NCBI GenBank assembly: GCA_031556255.1
Contig: JAVBTI010000029.1
Coordinates: 1-8,362 of the forward strand
Direction: 5' to 3'
DNA: 8,362 nucleotides
DNA from: JAIRQX01 sp031556255
GTDB taxonomy: Bacteria > Chrysiogenota > Deferribacteres > Deferribacterales > JAISNW01
The notes under the pieces were generated by a model. That model was not told the origin of the DNA. It did not search any database and saw nothing but the letters and a program-made list of their open reading frames with translations. This document shows positions 1-4,975 of the stretch, one piece after another. The position numbers and the translations under genes were made by a program. The first letter of the stretch is position 1. Each line of letters starts with the position of its first letter.

Positions 1-1
1 A

Positions 2-103
2 AAGCTGCCGGTAGCATACATTAAGCGGATTGAAAAATGGATGAATAATTATCCACGCAGGATCTTCGGCTACAGAACAGCAAATGATGTCCGAATCGCT
101 TGA
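2..103 (+). CDS. IS30-family transposase, C-terminal fragment (cut by window edge)
   Basis: Reading from base 2, 33 open codons end at TGA 101-103. The translation ends with IEKWMNNYPRRIFGYRT followed by ANDVRIA. The pattern 'N-x-P-R-x-x-x-G-Y-R-T-x-x-[DE]-V' close to the stop is characteristic of the C-terminus of IS30-family DDE transposases. Their catalytic glutamate lies further upstream, outside the window. The enzyme would cut and join the ends of its own insertion sequence. Only the tail is visible, so I cannot say whether the full gene is intact. There is no Shine-Dalgarno or start because the gene enters from the left. Assignment rests on motif recognition of a short peptide. Confidence 0.75.
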   Translation, partial: KLPVAYIKRIEKWMNNYPRRIFGYRTANDVRIA

Positions 104-140
104 CACACGCAGAGAGGGACTTCAATTATTGCAATTTACC
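2..140 (+). mobile_element. Right end of an IS30-family insertion sequence
   Basis: The transposase stop (101-103) is followed after only about 10 bases by an AT-rich stretch at 113-140 ending in ATTGCAATTTACC. This is the kind of terminal sequence seen close behind the transposase stop in IS30-type elements. The outer boundary is placed near base 140 by inference, since the partner inverted repeat and the target duplication lie left of the window. From 141 on the composition changes and no transposon feature is seen. The element stops about 180 bases before the tRNA gene. Confidence 0.55.
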
Positions 141-244
141 AAAGGCTGCCGTGCTCATTTATATAGCGCGAAATGTAAACCAGGTAAAGCCCGGCAAGGC
201 CTGTCAGGCGGTATGCAATGCGAAGGTATTTTTGCTCCGCAGGG

Positions 245-263
245 GCGCCCGCATCACAGGCCG
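245..263 (+). repeat. Copy 1 of a 19-bp dispersed repeat
   Basis: The sequence gcgcccgcatcacaggccg occurs here and again exactly at 3141-3159. Both copies are intergenic. This copy sits between the IS30 end and the tRNA promoter. Its last seven bases (256-262) are also the inverse complement of GGCCTGT at 198-204, so a weak local inverted repeat is possible. No function is evident. Confidence 0.6.
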
Positions 264-275
264 CTAAAAAAATGT

Positions 276-304
276 TTGACACGAGACATGTAACTGGCTA
301 TAGT
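276..304 (+). promoter_or_regulatory. Sigma70-type promoter of the tRNA gene
   Basis: A perfect -35 box TTGACA (276-281) and a -10 box TATAGT (299-304, five of six consensus) are separated by exactly 17 bases. Transcription would begin near 311, about 13 bases before the mature tRNA 5' end at 324, which fits a short leader trimmed by RNase P. The bases just after the -10 (GACCTTCC) are not a strong GC discriminator, so stringent control is not obvious. This is the best-matching promoter in the window. Confidence 0.8.
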
Positions 305-323
305 GACCTTCCTCAGATTTAAG

Positions 324-397
324 GGGCCAATAGCTCAGTTGGTTAGAGCCACCGGCTCATAACCGGTAGGTCCTAGGTTCGAGTCCTAGTTGGCCCA
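324..397 (+). tRNA. tRNA with CAT anticodon, probably tRNA-Ile2 (lysidine type)
   Basis: A complete 74-base cloverleaf is visible. The acceptor stem is GGGCCAA (324-330) with TTGGCCC (390-396), and the discriminator is A397. The D stem is GCTC/GAGC (333-336, 346-349). The anticodon stem ACCGG/CCGGT (351-355, 363-367) encloses loop CTCATAA with anticodon CAT at 358-360. The variable loop is AGGTC and the T stem is CTAGG/CCTAG with loop TTCGAGT. CCA is not encoded. It is not initiator tRNA, because pair 1-72 is G-C and the anticodon stem lacks the three G-C pairs. The acceptor has C4-G69 and C5-G68, pairs used by TilS to recognise E. coli tRNA-Ile2, and the GGCTCATAACC arm resembles Ile2 of other bacteria. 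After lysidine modification it would read AUA. Elongator tRNA-Met remains the alternative. The base at position 26 is C, which is less usual. Confidence 0.93.
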
Positions 398-455
398 TAA
401 ATTTTGGGGATGTTTTTTGTTGTTACAATTTTCAAGTAATAGATATAAAAAAAAC

Positions 456-484
456 TTGATAATATCCGTACCGCGGTATAGATT
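456..484 (+). promoter_or_regulatory. Possible promoter upstream of the NIF3-like gene
   Basis: TTGATA (456-461) lies 17 bases before TAGATT (479-484). Each box matches four or five of the six consensus positions. The region is AT-rich and lies between the tRNA and the next start codon, which has its own GAAGGTG Shine-Dalgarno (507-513). Overlapping alternative -10 boxes are present (TATAGA at 477-482), so the precise boxes are uncertain. Read-through from the tRNA promoter is also possible because no convincing terminator follows the tRNA. Confidence 0.35.
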
Positions 485-516
485 ATACGTAGTTTTTAAA
501 TAAACCGAAGGTGTGA

Positions 517-1638
517 ATGACATCAGTGAACGGTGCTCCCGCCACTGTTGATTCAATTGTGGCATTTTTTGAAGGTGACTTTGCCGATATAAGGCGGCAG
601 TCAACATGGGATTTCTCAGGCAGGCAGGTCTATCTAGGGGATCACAGTGTAAGTACAGTTTGTCTGGCACTCGATCCTGCTGAACATGTGATGGATCAAG
701 CTATAGACCGGGGGTGTGAGTTGCTGATTACTCATCACCCTCTTTTTTTTGTCCCCGCGAAAGGCTTATCGATAGCCAATCTTAGGGATAGTTTAGTCAT
801 CAGGGCAATTAAAAATAACCTTTCGATCCTTTCTTACCACACCAATCTTGATATGGCCCCCAAAGGAATAAACAATTATCTTTTGGAGCTGCTTTTCGCG
901 AAAGACGGCGGCATCCTTGAAATCGAAGGGGAGATCCCTTACGTTAAGCTGGTGGTGTTCACCCCTGTTGCCCACGAAAAGGCTGTTATCGACGCGATAG
1001 ACCGCGCCGGAGGCGGGCGGATAGGCAACTATCGCCGCTGCGCTTTCTCCGTGGAGGGGACGGGGACTTTTACCCCGGTTGACGGAGCAAACCCGTTCAT
1101 AGGAGCGGCTGGTAAAGAAGAATATGTTAAAGAGGCGCGGCAGGAGCTGCTTGTGCCCGCGGCGAATATCAAAGAAGCCGTGGTTGCCCTGAAAAAGGCG
1201 CACCCGTACGAGGAACCCGCCTTCGACGTCATACCGGTGAAAAGCCCAGAGCCATACGGTTTCGGCAGGATAGGGATCGCGGATAAAAAATACTCCCTGC
1301 CGGAATTTGTGGCCCTTTTGAAAGAAAAGTTCGGAACGGACGATGTCCGCTCCAATATGAAAACGCTTCCCGGATCTGTCGAAAAGTTTGCCGTGTCCTG
1401 CGGCAGCGGCGGCTCCATGTGGAAAGAGTGCCTGAAACACGGCGTCAATGTGCTTGTGACCGGCGATCTGAAACACCACGACGCGCTGGATGCGAAGGCT
1501 GCCGGCGTATGTGTGATAGATGTGGGGCATTACCACTCCGAGCGCATATATATGCCCTATCTGGCGCGGATAATTGAAAAGAGGTTTAAAGTGAAAACGT
1601 TTGTGGCGGACGAAGAACCGCCTATGAATAAATGGTAG
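517..1638 (+). CDS. NIF3-like dinuclear metal-centre protein (YqfO type)
   Basis: This 373-residue protein belongs to the NIF3/DUF34 family, hexameric cytosolic proteins with a two-metal site. Databases often label members 'GTP cyclohydrolase 1 type 2', but the physiological role is unsettled. Visible metal-site motifs are ITHHP (H73, H74), YHTNLD (H108, D112) and GHYHSE (H338, E342). They match the ligands of E. coli YbgI. The N-terminal WDFSGRQV (31-38) corresponds to the family's 'WDNSGLQVG'. Residues about 142-240, from YVKLVVFTP to AHPYEEPAFDV, form the PII/CutA-like domain inserted between the two halves in YqfO-type members, which explains the length of about 370 instead of about 250. 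The ATG is preceded by GAAGGTG at suitable spacing. The first half is more AT-rich than the rest. It is separated from the zinc-ribbon gene by a 135-base gap holding an inverted-repeat element. Confidence 0.93.
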   Translation: MTSVNGAPATVDSIVAFFEGDFADIRRQSTWDFSGRQVYLGDHSVSTVCLALDPAEHVMDQAIDRGCELLITHHPLFFVPAKGLSIANLRDSLVIRAIKNNLSILSYHTNLDMAPKGINNYLLELLFAKDGGILEIEGEIPYVKLVVFTPVAHEKAVIDAIDRAGGGRIGNYRRCAFSVEGTGTFTPVDGANPFIGAAGKEEYVKEARQELLVPAANIKEAVVALKKAHPYEEPAFDVIPVKSPEPYGFGRIGIADKKYSLPEFVALLKEKFGTDDVRSNMKTLPGSVEKFAVSCGSGGSMWKECLKHGVNVLVTGDLKHHDALDAKAAGVCVIDVGHYHSERIYMPYLARIIEKRFKVKTFVADEEPPMNKW

Positions 1639-1651
1639 AACGACAAAGTTC

Positions 1652-1723
1652 CTGTTTAGTCATTGTGTCCCCGGATCCCCGGATCGGTGTCCGGGGCGGG
1701 CTTGGCCTGAATGACGGAAACAG
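1652..1723. repeat. 72-bp imperfect inverted-repeat element (MITE/REP-like)
   Basis: The outer arms are CTGTTTAGTCATT (1652-1664) and AATGACGGAAACAG (1710-1723), which are reverse complements apart from one indel and a mismatch. Inside lies a perfect 7-bp stem, CCCCGGA (1669-1675) with TCCGGGG (1690-1696). The 8-mer CCCCGGAT is tandemly duplicated (1669-1676, 1677-1684). The whole element could fold into one cruciform. It lacks a T-run, so it is not a standard intrinsic terminator, although it might protect or pause the transcript between the NIF3-like and zinc-ribbon genes. No coding capacity is seen. Confidence 0.6.
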
Positions 1724-1773
1724 AGAGTTTACACGACATAAAAATAATGAAATAAAATAAACCGGAGGGTTGA

Positions 1774-2499
1774 ATGATAAGGGAAACGATTGAACAGTTT
1801 AACAGGCTGCAGGAATTAGACACCCGTATTTACGAGGTGGAGACACTGCTTGCCGGGATCCCCGAGATGCTCAGGGAGAAACGTATGGCCTATGAAGCGC
1901 TTTCGGATGAGAAAAAATCTCTCGAGGCTTCTTACAATGAGAGCAAAACTGAGATGCTGAAAATCGAGGCAGACAGCGAAGAACATAAAAAAATGCTTGT
2001 GAACGCCCAGAAAAAGCTTACTTCCGTACATAACAACAAAGAGTACGAGGCTGCTTTGAAAGAGCTGGATGTTCTGAAAAAAAGTATAGCGGACGCGGAT
2101 TCCAAAATGAAAACCCTTTCCGCCGCGACTGAAGAGCTTCAGAAAGCCATAGCGGAAAAGGCGGAGGCCTGTACGCAGTCTGAAAGCGCGTATCTTAAAG
2201 AAAAAGAGGAAAAAGAAGGGGAGAACAAGGAGCTTTTTGGAGAGCTTGCGCACCTTAAAGCAGATCGTGATGCGTTTGCCGCCACTATGAAGAAAAGCCT
2301 CATTTCCAAATATGAGCGCGTCCGCGCGGCAAGGCATAACCTCGCCATCGTACCGATCAACGGGGAAACCTGCACGGGATGCTATATGAAAATCCCGCCC
2401 CAGCTTGCGGTTGAAGTGAAAAAGGAGAAAGAACTCCTTCAGTGCCCATATTGCCAGCGTTTTCTGTACAATCCTAAAATAGAAGCGAAAGCGTCGTGA
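1774..2499 (+). CDS. Coiled-coil protein with C-terminal C4 zinc ribbon (CdsZ/CT398-like)
   Basis: This 241-residue soluble protein is almost wholly helical coiled coil from about residue 5 to 190, very rich in K, E and A. It ends in a four-cysteine zinc ribbon: CTGC (C200, C203) and CPYC (C224, C227). The phrase VHNNKEYEA (85-93) at the hairpin of the coiled coil and YERVR (180-184) before the ribbon are typical of the C4-type zinc-ribbon family (zf-RING_7). The chlamydial member CT398/CdsZ has been linked to RpoN and to type III secretion components. In other bacteria the role is mostly undefined. A strong GGAGGG (1764-1769) precedes the ATG. The stop overlaps the rnhA start as GTGA, so the two are translationally coupled. 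The NIF3-like gene upstream points to a shared housekeeping operon. Confidence 0.88.
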   Translation: MIRETIEQFNRLQELDTRIYEVETLLAGIPEMLREKRMAYEALSDEKKSLEASYNESKTEMLKIEADSEEHKKMLVNAQKKLTSVHNNKEYEAALKELDVLKKSIADADSKMKTLSAATEELQKAIAEKAEACTQSESAYLKEKEEKEGENKELFGELAHLKADRDAFAATMKKSLISKYERVRAARHNLAIVPINGETCTGCYMKIPPQLAVEVKKEKELLQCPYCQRFLYNPKIEAKAS

Positions 2500-2897
2500 A
2501 TTATACAGTTTACAGCGACGGTGCGGCCAGGGGAAACCCCGGCCCCGCCGGCGCGGGTTACGCTGTTTATGACGAAGACGGCGCGCTCGTCCATTCCAAA
2601 TCTATCCCGCTCGGGCATACGACGAACAATATCGCCGAATATACCGCCCTGCTTGAAGCCGCCAGGTATGTTAAATCGTTGAACCCGGGCCGGGTTGATT
2701 TTCTGCTGGATTCGGAGCTTGTAGTCAGACAGATAAGCGGTCAGTATAAAGTCCGCGCTGAACATCTTCTGCCTTTATATCAGGAACTCACGCAGATTCT
2801 GGCGGGATTGAATCATAAATGCGCTCATATCCCGCGGGAAAAGAACAAAATAGCCGATAAACTCGCCAACAACGGTGCCGATCTTGTGAAATCCTGA
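2496..2897 (+). CDS. rnhA: Ribonuclease HI
   Basis: The 133-residue enzyme degrades the RNA strand of RNA-DNA hybrids (R-loops, primers) in the cytoplasm. All four acidic catalytic positions are visible: D8 in YSDGAARGNPG, E48 in NNIAEYTAL, D72 in LLDSELVV and D121 in NKIADKLAN. It is shorter than E. coli RNase HI (155 residues) and seems to lack the basic-protrusion helix, so it resembles the compact RNase HI class with a HIPREKN...AD C-terminus. Translation starts at GTG (2496-2498), overlapping the TGA of the zinc-ribbon gene; no separate strong Shine-Dalgarno is needed if ribosomes re-initiate. A degenerate copy of its last 45 or so bases lies 211 bases downstream. Confidence 0.93.
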   Translation: MNYTVYSDGAARGNPGPAGAGYAVYDEDGALVHSKSIPLGHTTNNIAEYTALLEAARYVKSLNPGRVDFLLDSELVVRQISGQYKVRAEHLLPLYQELTQILAGLNHKCAHIPREKNKIADKLANNGADLVKS

Positions 2898-2927
2898 TAA
2901 TATAGACGATAAAGTTAGCCGATGTCA

Positions 2928-3052
2928 GGCTCCCCCCGGGGAGCCGAAGCCGTTTTACGGCTTCGGAGGGGGGCAGGCACAAAGTGCCGTCCGTGGAGCC
3001 GGGCGCAGCGAGGCGAAACGAAGGCGCGTACCGCAAGGCCGGCTTTGCCGGC
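2928..3052. repeat. Palindrome-rich intergenic element after rnhA
   Basis: Several perfect stem-loops follow each other here. GGCTCCC/GGGAGCC (2928-2934, 2939-2945) is followed at once by CGAAGCCG/CGGCTTCG with loop TTTTA (2945-2952, 2958-2965). Then come GGCAC/GTGCC (2976-2980, 2984-2988) and GCCGGC/GCCGGC with loop TTT (3038-3043, 3047-3052). The GC content is clearly higher than in the flanks. None of the stems is followed by a T-run, so ordinary rho-independent termination is not supported. No credible gene lies in 2898-3164. The stretch resembles a dispersed intergenic element, bracketed by the true and duplicated rnhA tails. Confidence 0.6.
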
Positions 3053-3064
3053 TGAGGATAAAGC

Positions 3065-3109
3065 GCCGTATAAAAGTTAACGACGGTGCCGATCTTGTGA
3101 AATCCTGAT
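3065..3109 (+). repeat. Degenerate duplicate of the rnhA 3' end
   Basis: Bases 3083-3109 repeat 2872-2898 (the last codons and stop of rnhA) without mismatch over 27 bases. Allowing one mismatch the match is 31 bases (3079-3109 against 2868-2898), and weaker similarity reaches back to 3065 and 2853. In the RNase H reading frame this copy soon meets TAA (3071-3073), so it is not a functional gene end. It marks a duplication or an insertion with repeated flanks. Confidence 0.8.
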
Positions 3110-3132
3110 TATGCACCCATCCGTATTGTCAG

Positions 3133-3159
3133 TGCGGGATGCGCCCGCATCACAGGCCG
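3133..3159. repeat. Hairpin plus copy 2 of the 19-bp dispersed repeat
   Basis: TGCGGG (3133-3138) and CCCGCA (3144-3149) form a perfect 6-bp stem with loop ATGCG. The right part of this, 3141-3159, is identical to 245-263. It lies just downstream of the stop codon of the minus-strand lipoprotein gene (3165-3167). On that strand it is a possible transcript-end hairpin, but it has no T-run. Confidence 0.6.
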
Positions 3160-3164
3160 TCACA

Positions 3165-4820
3165 TCAAATAGGAACCCAGTACGCATAGACAGTCACATC
3201 GCCCGTAATTTGAGTTGTTGATGTGAACTGTGTTCCCTGGCCGTTTTTCAGAGTGTACCAGCCGGAGAATACATATCCGGTTTTGGCCGGGTCTGACGGC
3301 AGCGTGACCATATTGGTATTTATAGCCAGTTTGGTCTGGCTTCCAGGCGAACCGCCGTCCGCATCAAATGTTACAGTAAATATTGAGCTTTCCGGCAGCC
3401 AGTAGGCGTACACGGTCATGTCCGCGCTTATCAGCGTGATGTTTGTAAACTGTACGCCCTGACCGTTCTGCCCGGTGTACCATCCTATAAATATATCGTT
3501 TCCCCTGACCGGAGGCGTGGGAAGAGGCACAGGGTTTCCGTAAGTTTCTTCCGTATATATGGCGGGAGTGCCGCCGGCGGACTCAAAGGTAACGGTGTAT
3601 ATGGGAACCGGAATCCAGTATGCGTAAATGGTGATATCGGCGGTAATTCGCGTTGTGGACGTGAACTGCGCTCCCTGTCCGTTTTTCTGGGCGAACCAAC
3701 CGGAGAATACATTGTGTGCTTTGACCGGGTTGGGCGGCAGGGGCACCATGTTATTGTTTATTGCGGCTTTAGTCTGGCTCGCGGGTGTTCCTCCGTCCGC
3801 GTCGAACGTGACTGTGTGTATGTCGCTGACCGGTATCCAGTACGCGTAAACCGTTATATTATCGCTGACCGGCGTTGCGGATGTGAAATGCGTTCCCAGC
3901 CCGTTCCGCTGAGTGTACCACCCCATGAATACATCCGTGCCCCTGGCGGGTGTGTCGGGCAGGGATACGGTACTGCCCGGCACTGCCTGCTTTGTCTGTG
4001 TGGCGGGTGTACCGCCGTCGGCGTCAAATGCGACTGTGTATGTGAAAACAACCGGCGTCCAGCCGGCGTAGACCGTTATATTATCGTTTACCGGCGTGGT
4101 CTGCGTGAACGCCGTGCCCTGTCCGCCCGGCAGTGTGAACCATCCGGCGAAAGTAAATCCGCTTTTTACCGGCCCGGCGGGGAGTGTCACTGTGCCGCCC
4201 GGAGTTGCCTGGGCTGTCTGCGTGGCCGGGGTGCCGCCGTCGGCGTTAAATGTGACTGTGTACTGTGCCGCGCCGGCAGGAATCCAGTATGCGTAGACTG
4301 TAATACTTGCGTTAACAGGGGTGGATGCGGTAAATTCGCTCCCCTGGCCGTTTTGCCCGGTAAACCATCCTGAAAATGTATCGGTGCCTTTGGCCGGAGC
4401 GGCGGGCAGGGCAACTGTACCGCCTGAGGTGGCCTGTTTGGCCTGCGTGGCCGGGGTGCCGCCGTCGGCGTTAAAAGTGACGGTGTACACTTCCCCTGAC
4501 GGGAGCCATTTTGCGTAAACGGTAATATTGTCCGTAACCGTTGTGGTGGATGTGAATTGCGTCCCCTGGCCGTTCTTTTGCGTAAACCAGCCGGAGAACA
4601 CGCTGTTGTTTTTAGCGGGCTCGGCGGGCAGTGTAACGGTGCGGTTTGCCTGGGCTATCACTGTCTGTGTGGCGGGCGTGCCTCCGTCTGCGTCAAATGT
4701 GACCGCGTACTGTGCTGTAGTTTGCGTGCTTTCCGAATGAACGCTGTTGGTTTCACAGCCGGAAAATACTGAAAGTGCTATTATTAAATACAAAAAGCTT
4801 GTTAATCCGTTTTTAAACAT
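3165..4820 (-). CDS. InlB B-repeat lipoprotein (seven Listeria-Bacteroides-type repeats)
   Basis: The 551-residue product begins with MFKN, a hydrophobic segment (about 5-18) and FSGC, placing the lipidation cysteine at C22. The -3 residue F is less usual than L, but a type II signal peptide is likely, so the mature protein would be membrane-anchored and outside the cytoplasm. Residues 38-551 are seven tandem repeats of 73-75 residues, each with a 'TVTFDADGGTPATQT' type opening, a central 'F-x-GW[FY]T' and an 'NGQG..FT' then 'ITVYAYW' ending. These are InlB B-repeat (Flg_new) modules, short ubiquitin-like folds used as stalks or interaction modules on bacterial surfaces. No leucine-rich repeat, enzyme or anchoring domain is added, and the protein stops right after repeat seven. 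The only AAGGAG is about 25 bases before the ATG, unusually far. It is monocistronic: a terminator separates it from the antiporter gene upstream. Confidence 0.88.
   Translation of the reverse strand: MFKNGLTSFLYLIIALSVFSGCETNSVHSESTQTTAQYAVTFDADGGTPATQTVIAQANRTVTLPAEPAKNNSVFSGWFTQKNGQGTQFTSTTTVTDNITVYAKWLPSGEVYTVTFNADGGTPATQAKQATSGGTVALPAAPAKGTDTFSGWFTGQNGQGSEFTASTPVNASITVYAYWIPAGAAQYTVTFNADGGTPATQTAQATPGGTVTLPAGPVKSGFTFAGWFTLPGGQGTAFTQTTPVNDNITVYAGWTPVVFTYTVAFDADGGTPATQTKQAVPGSTVSLPDTPARGTDVFMGWYTQRNGLGTHFTSATPVSDNITVYAYWIPVSDIHTVTFDADGGTPASQTKAAINNNMVPLPPNPVKAHNVFSGWFAQKNGQGAQFTSTTRITADITIYAYWIPVPIYTVTFESAGGTPAIYTEETYGNPVPLPTPPVRGNDIFIGWYTGQNGQGVQFTNITLISADMTVYAYWLPESSIFTVTFDADGGSPGSQTKLAINTNMVTLPSDPAKTGYVFSGWYTLKNGQGTQFTSTTQITGDVTVYAYWVPI
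3168..4709 (-). repeat. Seven tandem coding repeats of about 220 bp
   Basis: Within the lipoprotein gene the repeats begin (on the minus strand, by protein residue) at 38, 112, 187, 261, 335, 408 and 481, a period of 73-75 codons. Repeats 1-4 keep GGTPATQT; repeats 5-7 drift to GGTPASQT, GGTPAIYT and GGSPGSQT. Similarity is evident at DNA level too, which makes copy-number change by recombination or slippage plausible. Confidence 0.85.
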
Positions 4821-4922
4821 ATCAATGCACGGCGGGAAGCAGCCGCTCCTTTTATTTATCGTATCAGTTTAATATGCGGGGCGAAAAATTGCCAGAAATA
4901 TTTGGGGGTTATGGCGCAAATT

Positions 4923-4951
4923 AAAAAACCCCGCTTTTCGCGGGGGTTTTC
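4923..4951 (-). terminator. Rho-independent terminator of the antiporter gene
   Basis: On the minus strand, CCCCGC - GAAAA - GCGGGG forms a 6-bp G-C stem, extended by A-T pairs with a bulged C, and is followed directly by TTTTTT (4923-4928). It lies 25 bases beyond the antiporter stop codon (4976-4978). The plus strand also has a TTTT run after the stem, so it may work in both directions. It insulates the antiporter transcript from the lipoprotein gene. Confidence 0.85.
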
Positions 4952-4975
4952 TTATTATTGAGGTTATTTTGTGAA

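Noticed and set aside
84..293. Plus-strand 69-codon open frame
   Set aside because: It overlaps the transposase tail and the IS end, runs over the 19-bp repeat and tRNA promoter, has no Shine-Dalgarno and no protein-like motif.
398..420. Possible terminator after the tRNA
   Set aside because: There is a T-rich run at 412-418, but only a 4-bp CCCA/TGGG pairing that would reuse the tRNA's own 3' end.
793..1536. Long antisense frames (up to 247 codons) opposite the NIF3-like gene
   Set aside because: They are reverse-strand shadows of a well-supported gene; the translations show no domain and no ribosome site.
3714..4373. 219-codon plus-strand frame opposite the lipoprotein
   Set aside because: Its own repeats mirror the InlB-repeat gene on the other strand, it is cysteine-rich shadow sequence, and it has no Shine-Dalgarno.
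4860..4920. Sigma54-type promoter for the lipoprotein (TGGCA...CGC on the minus strand)
   Set aside because: The GG-to-GC spacing is one base short of the strict sigma54 requirement, and the -12 box lacks TTGC.
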